Source: Branchiostoma floridae (taxonomy: Eukaryota; Chordata; Leptocardii; Amphioxiformes; Branchiostomatidae). Taken from it: a stretch of 64,000 bases of DNA. Position 1 is the first letter of the stretch. Every line of letters starts with the position of its first letter. Below, piece by piece: positions 53,401 to 64,000 of the stretch. The DNA is taken from assembly GCF_000003815.2 (NCBI RefSeq), contig NC_049995.1, forward strand, positions 6,092,475 through 6,156,474. The letters are read 5' to 3'. The position numbers and the translations under genes are program-made. The notes under the pieces are model-generated. The model saw nothing but the letters and a program-made list of their open reading frames with translations. It searched no databases and had not been told where the DNA came from.

Positions 53401-54205
53401 CCTTCTCTGCCGGGAAAGAGCAACTGTTCTTTTCCTTTGTCGTATCCTATTCATGGGACACCCTCTCTGACCAACCAACCTTCAAACTCCTTGGAGTGAT
53501 AGTCAGCGACGACTTGTCCTGGGGCCCACACATTGAGTACATGTTGTCGAAAGTCAGCCCCAGGATTCACTACCTGCGACTGTCCAAACGAGCCGGGCTA
53601 CCAGCAGACGTACTTCTCCAGATCTACAAGACATTCATCCGCCCAGTACTGGAGTACGGCTCACCGGTGTGGGGAGGTCTACCCCGCGGTCTGACTGAAG
53701 AGCTGGAGAAAGTCCAGAGGTCCTGTTGCAGGATCATCGGTATACCCTACGAACAGCTACCTACCTTGGAGTCCCGGAGACGGGATGCGACTGTACGTGA
53801 ACTGAGAAGGGTGGTGGCTGACGCCACTCACCCTTGCCAGGAGTTCCTGCAGCCGGCTACAGAGTGTCAGTACCAGCTACGACGGGCTCCCCGTTTTAAG
53901 CTGCCACTGAGCCGGTCCAACAGACATTCGCAATCGTTTATCCCCAGGGCCCTTGCTCTGTTGAATGTCAATTAACGCACTATCACATCCGTATGACGTG
54001 TACCGAACTCATTGTTACAAATATTGTATAGTAAACGTCTGTAATTTGTGATTTTAAGCAAAATTATAAGTCAATGTAAAGTATGCCTTTAAAATTGTAA
54101 TAACTTTTTAAACAATGTTTAATAATGAAGCTTGTAAACACCAACACAATTCAGGCTAAATTGCCTGCAAAGTGGTGATTTTAATAAAGTTCAAAGTTCA
54201 AGTTC
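53400..54205 (+). mobile_element. LINE RT C-terminal fragment and 3' UTR
   Basis: LLGVIVSDDLSWGPHIEYML, then RPVLEYGSPVWGGLP and the C-terminal RSNRHSQSFIPRALALLNVN-stop at 53973. This is the LGV.iDd.LsW..H...(RPvlEYgspvW) thumb region of CR1/Jockey-type LINEs. The tail ends TTAATAAAGTTCAAAGTTCA. The upstream RT core is missing. Confidence 0.85.
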
Positions 54206-54500
54206 AACCACCCTCCTCGTGCTCAGACACAGGGGCGACATCTTCTGACGCTTCTTTTCTACTCCTCTCCTCTTCCTCGTTGTCCCTCTCATATTTCTTT
54301 TGAGGGGCGCTGGTCGAAGCTGTTACAGATGCAACTGACGGCTTCTTCTGCGTCTTCTTACGCCTCTTGGAGACGGTTTGGCAGTCTTTCGTCGACTCGG
54401 CTTTATAAACTGCAGAAACCATGTGCTTGCCACGTGCGTTGTACGTGCAGAGCACCTGCTCCCTCGTTACAGTGCAGGTGTGTCATTCTTGTCATTTGAA
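54204..54500 (-). CDS. Hypothetical lysine/glutamate-rich coding fragment
   Basis: Minus-strand open frame, in the wider frame VTREQVLCTYNARGKHMVSA ... KRRKKTQKKPSVASVTAST ... DNEEEERSRKEASEDVAP, stop at about 54207. It is low-complexity and charged, so codon-level evidence is weak. It lies at the very end of the LINE 3' UTR. It could be an exon of an unrecognised gene or transposon. No function is assigned. Confidence 0.3.
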
Positions 54501-54844
54501 TGTGAATAGCTGTTTGGTTTAGATGTTGCTTCCAAAGCAACAAAGGCTATGTCTGTTTTTTCCTAAATAATGTTAATATGAATTTAATCTGCATGCATGA
54601 TTTATAATAATGTTCACTTTCGCTAAACTTCATAATGCTACAAGTATGAAAAGCGCATTAATTACCACTCCGGAATTATAGTAAAAACTGGAGGTTCCGC
54701 TGCAGCACCTTAAAAAGCCGCTAGGGGCCATTATTGAACTTGACCTTCATTTTCTTGACCCCTGCCAAGTAAACATACCCACCTACCAAATATCATTAGG
54801 ATCCATCCAAGGCCTCTCGAGTTATGTTGTTTACAGTCACTTAC

Positions 54845-55105
54845 TCGGTCGAAGATGAATTCCACTTTTTTTGTATTGTAGTTTATATTTCAACAATCTT
54901 AACAATTAGTTAAGTTTATATAGTAACGATAGAAATATTCTTAGCCATATCATTGGAACGTTCCCTGACTTTGAGTCTTTGTCTAGCTATAGTGTTGAAA
55001 AATTCATTTTTCTTATGGGTTTTGATCAAACGACATCATACAAAGACACCTCAAGCTACATTTTGAACACTTCTAAGAAACGAGAAGAAGCCGAACAAAT
55101 GTATT
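54845..55105 (+). mobile_element. Decayed LINE C-terminal fragment
   Basis: VEDEFHFFCIVVY and, in another frame, VEKFIFLMGFDQTTSYKDTS are pieces of the same C-terminal region as in the LINEs at 16.9 and 52.5 kb. Confidence 0.6.
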
Positions 55106-55504
55106 AGAATAGTTTCCTATCCACACTGCGCACTCATTGGATCATCCTTCATATGTGACTAAGTTGTGGGGATAGCGCCGAAGTCGCGCGGCGAAGACGG
55201 AACCCTTGCCAGCTGTACACAAATATAAAGGAGGGTGGGTGGGTGGTTGGTTTCGGTTTTATTTTTCTGATAAATCCCCTCCTCGGGAAAACCCTGTTTC
55301 CCACCGAATCTCCCTCCAGCTGTTGCTTCCTGGGTCGACCTCACCACGCGCTCCTCGGCGTTGCGGATGGATCCAACAAGGAGGCAGTAGGGTGATCATC
55401 CCTTGTACTTATATGGTAGTGAGGATCATGTGATTCAGGATTAGCCAATGAGCGCGCAGTGAAGATAGTTTTAGAACCCATGTTTTAGATTGATTAGTCG
55501 TAGA

Positions 55505-55600
55505 AACCATGTGTACTGTATTACGACCTTTCGTATTTATATGCCTGTACTTAGCCCGATAGGGCATGAATGCGCAATAAAGGTAATCATTAATTTAAAT
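55505..55600 (+). mobile_element. CR1-like LINE 3' tail
   Basis: TTAGCCCGATAGGGCATGAA, then TGCGCAATAAAGGTAATCAT, the fullest version of the 3' tail found at several places in this window. Confidence 0.55.
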
Positions 55601-55606
55601 AATTGA

Positions 55607-56290
55607 TCAAATAATAACGTGTCATACTGCCACTGATAAGCTGGCAAGCACTTGACACACACAAAACAATGACACGGCACACTGCCGCTAACAAGCTGAC
55701 GCAATGGACATATCCAGTAATAGAAGTGTTACCTTACTGCTAACAAACTGACGCAATGGCTGACACACAAAATAAAACGCGCGTCACATTGATGCTAACA
55801 ATCCGACACAATGGACGGCATACAACATTGTAAGAGTGCCACCCAGCTGCTAACCAACCGACGCAAAGGTGGGCACACCAGAACAAGATTGCGTCACATT
55901 GCCGATAAACGAACCGACACAGTGGACAGCCCAGGCCAAAAACAATAGGAGTGCCCCCTTGCCGCATAAGAACCACTGCAACGGTGGACACACAAATAAT
56001 GCTAACTTAACCGACACAATGGGCGATGCAAAATACAAATGTAGTTCAAGTGCCACTTTGCCGCTTAATGAACAGACGCAAAGGTGGGTACACAAAGAAT
56101 GACAATGCGTCACAGTGCCGTTAACAAACCGACACAATGGACGACGGAAAAATATTGAAAGTGACACTTTGCCGCTTAATTAACAGACGCAAATAGTGGG
56201 CACACCGATTGATAAAAAAACGCGTCAAACTATCGCTGATAGCGGGAGAGACACAAAAAATAGCGTGCCACGACGTCACTACTAAGCTGA
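55607..56290. repeat. Degenerate ~55-bp tandem repeat, about 11 units
   Basis: The block CGACACAATGGACGG/GACGCAAAGGTGGGCACAC recurs at about 55700, 55749, 55806, 55859, 55914, 55970, 56010, 56074, 56129, 56184 and 56285, with GCGTCACATTGCCG and TAACAAACC linkers between. Spacing is mostly 53-57 bp. Confidence 0.7.
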
Positions 56291-57295
56291 CGTAATGCCA
56301 TCAAATCGTATCAAATAAGGGGTCAAAATTCAACGTTAATGGTGCCATAAACAAATCATGTTAGGCCCACTACCTCTCATAGTAAAAGTTCAACTGAGCT
56401 TATGATTCAATGCACAAAATTACGGGGCACAAGGGTGGGAGGAAAATTCTTCACAGCCGGTCAGAACTTCAGCTGGGTGGTTTCATACGACAGATACTCA
56501 AGGAATTTTCCGCAGGCCTCGTGATCAATCTGTCAATCATCTTTATGGAGGTTCCTCATTGGTCCGTGTCAGCAAACAAGTCCACATGCCCGGCTTTGAT
56601 TACATAGTTTCGCGGGCTTTTATAGGCCGTAGTAAATCATTGCTCTAACCCCCCGAGTCCGGCCTAAAACCGGTATTTGCCCAAAGCGAATTTTATATAC
56701 AACCATCCGTATTTCCAATACCTCAAACGGTAGAAGCGAAAGTTCTAATTATGCTGATTGCATCACGTACACCTACTCCTTGACAATCATTTACAAAGAC
56801 TGTTATATGTGATAACGTTAAATATTTCATTACTACTCAAGGTTTTGGTCATGTTGATAAATTACTACTAGTATGATCATGACAATATGGGCGTGGTGGG
56901 TCAAAAATTCGTTCACATGTAAAGACCACCTGCGAAATTTTCCTCAAAGCTTGACATAGTTTTTTCTGACGTTGTAAATGGCGAAATAGGAGTTGAATAT
57001 GGAGGTAACTTATTCTTCCTTGAGTGTTCAGAGATGAAAGGGACACTATAAAGTCACAGTACCCTTGCATCGCACAACAGATTTTTGTCCTTCGTATCCC
57101 AAAAAGGCCCCTTAGTTGCATAGAGAAAAACTAGGGAGCCTACACAGCTTTGTAAAAAAAAAAACAGAATCCTGTTTTGCTCCTGCACCTAGGGCAGTCA
57201 TGCGGAGGCTCCAAATCAAACTTGCCCTTTGCGTCTACAACACCTAACTTCATCGCCCCAATCCATCCAGAAACGTGTTACATCTCCATATGCAC
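56291..57295. other. Upstream region of the patatin-like gene, nothing recognised
   Basis: No gene or transposon recognised. It may hold the promoter and a 5' UTR exon of the patatin-like gene, but no TATA box or other site could be identified with confidence. Confidence 0.35.
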
Positions 57296-57330
<35 letters not shown>

Positions 57331-57412
57331 ACACACACACACACACACAAACACACACGTACACACACACACACGTACACACACATACACGTGCACACAC
57401 GCACACACAATT
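57296..57412. repeat. CA microsatellite
   Basis: (CA)n with interspersed CGT, GTGC and AAAC interruptions, directly upstream of the patatin-like first coding exon. Confidence 0.95.
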
Positions 57413-57460
57413 TGACTCTGCAAAATAGGAAAATACAATAGTCTTCGTCAGAACTCAGGT

Positions 57461-57682
57461 ATGACAGACTCCTTTAACGTGTTACAGGGTTCAACGATGT
57501 GGCAATGGGGAAGAGACAAGGCGTCCAGTATGTGGCAATGGCGGCCGTGGAGCGCTGACAAACCTAAGCCGCAGCTTCCTGAAGTCAGTGGATCTGACTA
57601 CTCTAGTGTTGAGTATCCATTCGAGAATCTGGTACTAAAAGGTGGAGGGGCGAAAGGAATCGCATACATCGGAGCTTGTAAG
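57461..57682 (+). CDS. Exon 1: oxyanion loop GGGAKG
   Basis: It encodes up to GACK, ending in phase 0 at GTACAC. The Gly-rich loop GGGAKG is the patatin G-G-G-x-[K/R]-G oxyanion motif. Confidence 0.85.
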
Positions 57683-60600
57683 GTACACGTCTACATACTA
57701 CTAAAAGCTATAGTGTGGGGTGCAGTGGTTACATAAGGTACGAGGGGTGATCAATATGTTCTCGGCCTAACCCAGAAATAATAAGCACAACTCAAATTTT
57801 GAGGCACAACTTTATAGTATGAAGTCTTTTATCAATATCCTCCAAATTACAAATCATTGGAGTCATTACTTTCCAGGCATTCGTTTTATGCAAATTACAA
57901 GGTAAGTGGCGAGAAAAAGAAGGGTGAAGTGTGATCAGACAATTTGACCCGCACACCTCAGATTTCAGATCAATTGTCCACTTTTTTTTCGTTATCCCTT
58001 ACCTAACGTTACTGGGTGTCGCCTGCAACGTAATGATCACAATAATTTGAATTTTNNNNNNNNNNNNNNNNNNNNNNNNNNNNNNNNNNNNNNNNNNNNN
58101 NNNNNNNNNNNNNNNNNNNNNNNNNNNNNNNNNNNNNNNNNNNNNNNNNNNNNNNGCACAGCTCAGATTTCGAAGCATAGATGTCAAGTATAACGTCTTA
58201 TATAAATCTGTACCAAAATTCAAATTATTGTGATCAGTACTTTGCAGGCGACACCCAGTAATGTTAGGTAAGGGAGAAGGACAAAAACGTGGACAATTGA
58301 CCTGACCTGATGTGGCGGGTCATCTTGCGCTGCTGGAAGTCAGACACCCAAATTTTTTTGCTTGAAATAGGAGGAGAATCATTATCAAACATTTTGACAA
58401 TGTCTTTTGTTAATTTACGGCATTGGAAACTCGACCCACACATGTCTGATCACAGTTCACACCACTTTTTTCTCGCCACTTACCTTCTAATTTGCATAAA
58501 ACGAATGCCTGGAAAGTAATGACTCCAATGATTTGTAATTTGGAGGATATTGATAAAAGGCTTCATACTATAAAGTTGTGCCTCAAAATTTGAGTTGTGC
58601 TTATTATTTCTGAGTTAGGCCGAGAACTTATTGATCACCCCTCGTATCATATTGAGTCTTTTTCAGCACCCTGTTAGGCTTAGGTCCCAATTCCCAACTC
58701 GGGCCCGGCCGGGAAGCTTTCAAAACACACAGAACGTAAAAGAATAGCCATGAGCATAACTTCCGTATATTCCTTGATACGCACTTTTTTTTCGTTTCCG
58801 CAAAAATACCGGCCGGGGTCCGGTTTGAAAATGGGACCTAAGCCTCAGACATTGGGTTTAGTCCACAAGCGTCGAATGACACATCATGATGGTAGAAATA
58901 GTTCCGGATGAAGTTGACTTGTAATCCTCAACAAAGATTGTTGGAATCGATCAGTGTTGGAAATTAATGTTCAACTCTATCCAGAATGACTACTAACAAC
59001 ATATAATTAACACAGATCAACTTTCAACTTAAACAATAATTGTTTTATTGCCGTGTAACGTTAGTTAGTCAGTCGAGGATGAACGGAGAATTGCACCCTT
59101 TTCTTCAGCAGCAAATTTTGCACTCATTATTCGTTTATTGTTTATTGCGATATTCGTTTATTGTTTTTGGCCCTATCAAGGCTAATCTTCCAATGTCTGG
59201 ACAAGTGAATAATATACACATACAGACAGATATTGTTACTAAACACTATTCAGACCGGAAGGGGGCGTGGCTTTTGGGGCACGCGCCAACTTTCACGGTG
59301 GTTAAAGTTGGCCCTAAAATTTCCAGACTTCTATTTGGGGTTTTAGAACACAAATAGTGTTCGATCTGACGTCGGATCGAACAGAACGGGCGTTTAATTG
59401 GGGGTACCCGCGGTCACCCGCAGGTCGTTACAGTAAACACAGAAAACGGTCTGCTTTTTTCGGGTGCAGTGCGTCAGAAGAAAAACAAAGTTTTCACAAA
59501 TATAAACCATTATCTGGCCAGCATAGGCCATAGCTTAGCTGCAGTTTAGTTTGGAACATGTGACATGTAACAAAGCTGCTGGTGTCATTATTGGTGACCT
59601 TGAATATTACAACACCTGTTTACGGCGGAATCAATTACCCCCTGTCCCTATCAGTGCGACTCGACACATGGCCAAACATGGTATTTAAATCGCTTACAAA
59701 ACGCGTGCAAATCAACTTTTTCAGAATTTAAATTGTCGACAGCTAATATCTCCGGATTTTTATTGAAGGAATTTTTGGAATAGGGAGGCAATTTTGAATT
59801 ACAAGTCTTTGAGTGTGAAAAAACTCGACCTTATCTTGGCTGTAAAAAGTTTTAAGTAGAAGTTGAAAAATCCCTAAGACAGAAAGTTTGATTTTGCAAT
59901 CATTACGTATATGATATAAAAGATTTGGATTTTCAGTCAAATTTAGGACCAATCTAAATATGGTATTTGTTTTTTTGTCCACCAAACACCCTTTCTAATT
60001 CAAACAACTAGGCAGATTTCAGAAAACATTGAGACAAAACTGTGCAGCACACGTACACAGTAGGTTTCGACGTATACACACTGCCAGTTTTCATTTACAC
60101 ATCGAAGAGGGATGTGCGAGGGGTTTAGTGCTTTACTAATTGTCATGATCTGTTGGAAGATGGTCCAGTACAGTCAGGTTTCCCGTAGCGCGCGCGCGGG
60201 AGCCCCGTAAGGGAGTTCCTGTAACCTGATACTCTATGTTCGAATGGAAACTTTGGGGCCAAATTTGACCATCGTGTTTCATGTCGCATTACGCCGGAAC
60301 GGCTTACACTAGAGCCACCAGACTTGGTGAGTTTTCCTAAAATTTAGTAAGCAACAATTTCAAAATATTTAGATTTTTTTCCATTTTTTCTTGTTGCCAT
60401 GGCAACCGTTTGTAGACAGGCACTTTTGACGAAACTCGCTAATTTTGGTTCTAACAATGTATTTTTACAATTATTTGCTATATTACTGCTATTTTCTTAC
60501 GTAGATAAAATCTTACATTATCTAGAATATCTTTCATAACTAATTATGCATAAATTATGCTAATGTGATTACGGCACGGGCAAAAATTCAAGATGGCGGG

Positions 60601-63600
60601 CGGTATGACCAGATCAAGAATAACTAGCTTATTTTCCCTAATGTAAATGTGTTGTAACTATACCTGGTATTTTTTCATGAAAAAACGCTTAAATATACGT
60701 TTTTAGTCTATTTCCGTTGTCTTTTGCGATTTTTTATCGCCAAAAATGTATTTTCAAGGAGGTGGATATAAGATGGCGGAGCCCAACTATTATCTTAGAT
60801 ATCGTTGCGTCAATTATTAAATCGTAAGATATTATGTCTACATCATTTTTTAAAATTCGGTGGCCGTATGATGATTCGTTTTATTCGTTTTATTCGAGTT
60901 ATAGTCAGAAGGGGCGACCAACACATTCCCGCGTCCATGGATGACCAAAAAAGCCCGGTCTGAATAGGGTTAAGACATTAAGAGATTAAAAACGACTATT
61001 GACGTAACTTGCGAAAAAAACTGGATTGCCTTGTCTTAATCTGAAAGAAGTAGACAGAGATTCGGTTGATGTTTGGTAGTAGAGTTAATGCCATGGTAAA
61101 AAAGGTTCACTTTTTGGTCTTTGTTTTTGATGAATAGGAAATTTTGAAATTGTAAGAATTGGAAAATCTTTTAACTTCAGGTACTGGATGAGGCTGGAAT
61201 TTTGCCGAACATCAAGCGGTTTGCAGGGACCAGCGCAGGTGCAATCACTGCAACCCTACTGGCCATCGGGATGAGTCCACAGGAGATGCTGGAAGTGCTC
61301 AGCGAGAAGAACCTGATTGACCTCTTGGGTATGTAACTACGGATACTATATCTTCTTGTTATTGCAGGCCATGATATGATTTGACTGTTTTCCAGTGGAC
61401 TCCATGTTTAACCCACACTTCTTGCAACAGGTTTCGTAATTTCACTAATGCTGTGTAAAGCTCTGTATGATTAGAAAGACAACGACACGTTAAGAACCAC
61501 ATGATTGTACAGAGCTTTCCTCTTATTATCCTATATTGTTTAATTAGTGGAATCTTATTAACCTATAATGTTTAATTAGTAGAATATAAGAGACATTCTG
61601 TATTCTTTCTTTCTTTTTTGTTGTAGTTTATAGTTGGCCATACAAAAGTAACTTTTTGTTGTGTCAATAAAGCTTGCTTTCTATATACACTCAGCACAAA
61701 AAGTTTGGAATGTCAACTTCGGTATATCATATCTTCGTTATTTATGCATCAATTTCAATGTGTTATATATCAATAGAAAGCTTGTGTGATTTCCGATCCA
61801 ATGGTATCAAACACATTGTCATTGTTATCTCATGGAACATACACTAGGCCTGCTAACGTGAGTGGGTCACGAAAAAATAGTGCCCAAATTCCCTCGTTTC
61901 TGTTCAAAACTGTATCGTCCGGTTCAACCGTTGTTATGGCCGCGGGTGACAATGATTCAATCAATCCTTTTATCACCTAACGTTTGGTAAACAGAACATC
62001 CAAGTTTCTTTTTAGCATATCTGAGTAGAGTATTTTATGCGTGTAAATTCATGGAACGAGGACTAGGCCCGCTTACGTACAGGGGTTCCTAAAGATAAAG
62101 TGCCAAAATTACCCTACTAAAATCAATCACTCCATTCTGCTCATTTTCTTCCGTCAGTATTGAATTGTGAATGAAGGCAAGTTGAATAAACAGGACATGT
62201 CAATCAAAGCTACTATTACTCTTTATTCAAGCAAAAAATCTGAACCATGGCAAGAGGTCATCAATCGAGTGCTAGCCATAAGCCGTAGGAAGGCTATTCC
62301 ACCCTAAGACTGTACTCCAGCATCCAAAGGTCCTTACTCTGTGTGGACTGGTGTTGTACTCTTGCAGAACTGCATTTGGTCCAATATTGAAGAGGTAGAA
62401 TGTTGCTATTGGATGGAGGATGGTGTCCCTATATGTCACCACATTAATTTGCCTGGAATGATGACGAGTCTTGTTTACTATGGTGGTTAATACCGCCCCA
62501 CACCATGACGCTGCCTCCACCACCAAATGCCGAAAGTTACTCTTGCCTTGTCAGCGTGCGGTTCTCCTTGCCGCATCCACACTTTGATTCTGCCATCCAA
62601 CTATCGAAAGGGCAGATGAACTCTACTCAAGTGTACTAAAACCTTGTTTGTTCCGTATACCAAATGTGAGGTGAAAAGAGGATCGATTGAACCAGTGACA
62701 CGCGCCAATATCAACAGGATGATGCAGTGTTGAACAGAAGTAGGGGAATTTGGGCACTTTTTTTCGTGACCCACACACGTAAGCAGGCCTTGTGCTCGTT
62801 TCATGTGTTTACAATCATAATAAGTTTGATACCATAGGAAAGAAAATCACACAAGCTTTCTATTGATATATAATACATTGAAATTGATGCATAAATAACG
62901 GAAATATGACATACCAAAGTTGATATTCCAAACTTTTTGTGCCGAGTGTAGTTGAGGGGGAGGGGGTCGTGTGCCCGTGTATGTGTGCTATTGGTTTATT
63001 AATAAATATATGAGTTACATGGTTGAACTACTCATTATGGTGTAACAAAGAGTAAGTGTAGACTATAAAATATTTCTCGTTTCATGTTTAGATCCACCAA
63101 GCGCATGGTTGGAACCCACGAAATGGCTTTACCACATTCCTGGTGTGCCAGACTGGCTGACGGTGGACTTGTTGCCAAAGGCCATCGCAGCGTGGACAAA
63201 GAGAGGCATGCACAGAGGGAATGATTTTTATGACTGGTTCGGTGTCATCTTAGAAGAGCACCTCAAACGACTTTATCCGGATGAGAAACGAATGGACAGA
63301 GACATCACGTTCGACAGAGTAAGAAAGCGCGCGCTAAGAGTAGCAAGACAAAAGTGTTAACCGGTTATAGACTATTTCGCACTTAATTTAACAAAGTTAT
63401 TCCGAAAATCAGAAATACTAGTAATGAATTTGATACGTCAAACTGTTTGACCATATCTATCCTTTGATATAATTTTCATGATTGCATATTGATTCCAATA
63501 TTCTATTTGAATGCATATAGCCGGTTCTTCTCAGAATTTCGGGTTAGATTTATTTCATTTATATAGTACAAGGAAGAAATATTCCAGTTCTACAAATCAA

Positions 63601-63758
63601 TCGACCTTTCCGTATGTGTTAGCTCTACCGTGCGACAGGGAAGGAGCTGTGCATCGTGGCTTACAACATGATCCTCGGTTGTGAAACCTATTTCCATGTG
63701 AAAACTACACCTATGGTAAAGATCCGGGATGCAGTCCGCATGTCCATGTCCATTCCAG
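57461..63758 (+). CDS. Patatin-like phospholipase (5' part of gene)
   Basis: Exons 57461-57682, 61181-61328, 63092-63318 and 63623-63758 splice in phase (0, 1, 0, 1) and continue beyond the window. The N-terminus is Trp-rich (WQWGRDKASSMWQWRPW). The patatin domain starts at FENLVLKGGGAKGIAYIGAC (oxyanion loop GGGAKG), then FAGTSAGAITATLLAIG, giving the nucleophile Ser in GTSAG. The exon ending AVRMSMSIP leads towards the region where the catalytic Asp (DG[G/A]) is expected, outside this window. Such enzymes hydrolyse acyl esters of phospholipids or neutral lipids with a Ser-Asp dyad. There is no signal peptide. ATG 57461 is the first in frame; ATG 57497, after a TTACAG, is an alternative if that is a splice acceptor. 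Confidence 0.85.
57741..58644. mobile_element. Foldback TA-flanked element spanning an assembly gap
   Basis: TA, then CGAGGGGTGATCAATATGTT at the left; the inverse TTATTGATCACCCCTCG, then TA at the right. The arms pair for about 300 bp (e.g. GCCTGGAAAGTAATGACTCC against GGAGTCATTACTTTCCAGGC) and the 100-N gap sits at the centre. The termini resemble mariner-type ends. It lies in patatin intron 1. Confidence 0.8.
58056..58155. other. Assembly gap (100 N)
   Basis: Exactly 100 N at the centre of a long inverted repeat. Confidence 1.
59237..60969. mobile_element. TTAA-type repeat with composite interior
   Basis: The left end ACTATTCAGACCGG and right end CCGGTCTGAATAGGG followed by TTAA (60970-60973) are the family's inverted termini; the left TTAA is degraded (CTAA). 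59295-60020 is shared with 8.69-9.99 kb and 60245-60850 with 3.05-3.7 kb. It lies in patatin intron 1. Confidence 0.65.
61181..61328 (+). CDS. Exon 2: nucleophile elbow GTSAG
   Basis: VLDEAGILPNIKRFAGTSAG, then AITATLLAIGMSPQEMLEVL. The acceptor is TTAACTTCAG and the donor GTATGT, phase 1. The spacing from GGGAKG to GTSAG is normal for patatins. Confidence 0.92.
61686..62950 (-). mobile_element. Dead Tc1-like transposon
   Basis: The inverted ends TACACTCAGCACAAAAAGTT / AACTTTTTGTGCCGAGTGTA are flanked by TA, with arms of about 130 bp or more. The minus strand keeps transposase traces: RQINVVTYRDTILHPIATFY and LQEYNTSPHRVRTFGCW, corresponding to the YRD.iL.P....... QqDnA.pH region of Tc1/IS630 transposases, with the catalytic Asp lost and frames broken. 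It lies in patatin intron 2. Confidence 0.85.
63092..63318 (+). CDS. Exon 3: patatin-like lid region
   Basis: It continues DPPSAWLEPTKWLYHIPGVP ... GMHRGNDFYDWFGVILEEHL ... DITFDR, ending in phase 0 at GTAAGA. The RGND/FYDW segment resembles the G.y.g......l pattern after the nucleophile in patatin-like proteins. Confidence 0.85.
63623..63758 (+). CDS. Exon 4: patatin core strands
   Basis: LYRATGKELCIVAYNMILGC, then TYFHVKTTPMVKIRDAVRMS. The conserved (A/V)xRMSxSIP motif lies just before the substrate loop. It ends in phase 1 at GTTAGA. The Asp exon would follow. Confidence 0.85.
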
Positions 63759-64000
63759 GTTAGATCCTTAATCCACTAAATCTGCATCGCTAAATCTGCA
63801 AGTTTTTGACAAAAATGCCACTGCTATCCCAAAACTATACGCTAGGGGACCCAAACTTATGTCATTTTTTCCTGAGCACAAGAACTATCTAATACTAAAA
63901 AATCGTGACCATAGCATGTTCAGAACACCGAGATAGCAAAACCGGAAGTTGCGCTGCAGTACCAAGGGGAGCCGCTGGTGGCCCCAAAATCTAATCATTT
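63759..64000 (+). other. Patatin intron 4 (partial)
   Basis: Intronic sequence to the window end. ACCGGAAGTTGCGCTGCAGT, then GGGGAGCCGCTGGTGGCC resembles 54690-54730 (GAGGTTCCGCTGCAGCACCT, GCCGCTAGGGGCC), a short dispersed repeat. Confidence 0.45.

Noticed and set aside
53496..53975. 160-codon frame as a gene of its own
   Set aside because: It carries the reverse-transcriptase thumb pattern (LGVIVSDDLSW, RPVLEYGSPVW) and is a 5'-truncated LINE.
55740..56167. Cys-rich minus-strand frames (CRFVN, CVGSF repeats)
   Set aside because: They reflect the degenerate 55-bp tandem repeat; they overlap in different frames and have no start or splice support.
57177..57441. Open frames over the CA repeat before the patatin-like gene
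   Set aside because: Pure products of (CA)n/(TG)n translation in both strands.
1..64000. Search for tRNA or rRNA genes
   Set aside because: No segment with convincing A/B boxes or rRNA similarity was found by eye; a covariance-model scan would be needed to exclude degenerate copies.

Overview
This window looks like nuclear DNA of an invertebrate deuterostome, most likely a lancelet (Branchiostoma-type). That identification is inferred from the extreme domain shuffling, short exons with GT/AG introns, TTAGGG-type repeats, a GH16 glucanase, and a very dense load of CR1/Jockey-like LINE 3' ends, TTAA-flanked (piggyBac-type) elements and TA-flanked MITEs. No sequence search was possible, so the species is not proven. 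Two 100-N assembly gaps are present (23456-23555 and 58056-58155).

Four host loci can be read. (1) 1-12730, plus strand: the 3' part of a mosaic membrane receptor. The exons splice in one open frame of about 961 residues and encode, in order, the end of a probable YWTD propeller, an LRP-type EGF module, a C-type lectin domain, an LDL-receptor class A repeat, a Frizzled-type cysteine-rich domain, a kringle and a sushi module. These are followed, with no stop, by a complete Cys-loop ligand-gated ion channel subunit (ligand-binding domain with 13-residue Cys-loop, M1-M4). A pentameric channel carrying an LRP/ROR-like adhesive array is the most unusual object here. (2) 27777-29792, minus strand: a trypsin-like protease gene that keeps the signal peptide, activation peptide and GDSGGP exons but has lost the exons for the catalytic His and Asp, leaving incompatible intron phases. 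A decayed copy of its last exon lies at 16384-16545. (3) 32978-39520, plus strand: a ten-exon, 409-residue GH16 beta-1,3-glucanase-like protein with an N-terminal membrane anchor and an intact ExDxxE site. Its last exon is duplicated at 43749-43961 with only synonymous changes. (4) 57461-63758 and beyond, plus strand: the 5' part of a patatin-like phospholipase gene, running off the window.

Between the genes the DNA is mostly mobile-element debris. 12.7-21.6 kb holds minisatellites, a LINE 3' end, and a complete 1.2-kb TTAA-flanked element. 21.6-24.95 kb is a tandem array of ~155-210 bp units, each carrying a run of TTAGGG repeats, with an 820-bp higher-order period. 39.2-46.6 kb is a tandem segmental duplication around the GH16 3' end. 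46.6-57 kb is intergenic, with reciprocal transposon insertions into paralogous segments at ~48.9 and ~52.4 kb and a degenerate ~55-bp tandem repeat at 55.6-56.3 kb. The patatin introns hold a foldback TA-element that spans a gap, a TTAA-type repeat and a dead Tc1-like transposon.

Only the first locus has modules that clearly act together: extracellular recognition domains joined to a channel predicted to be cation-selective. The other loci look independent.
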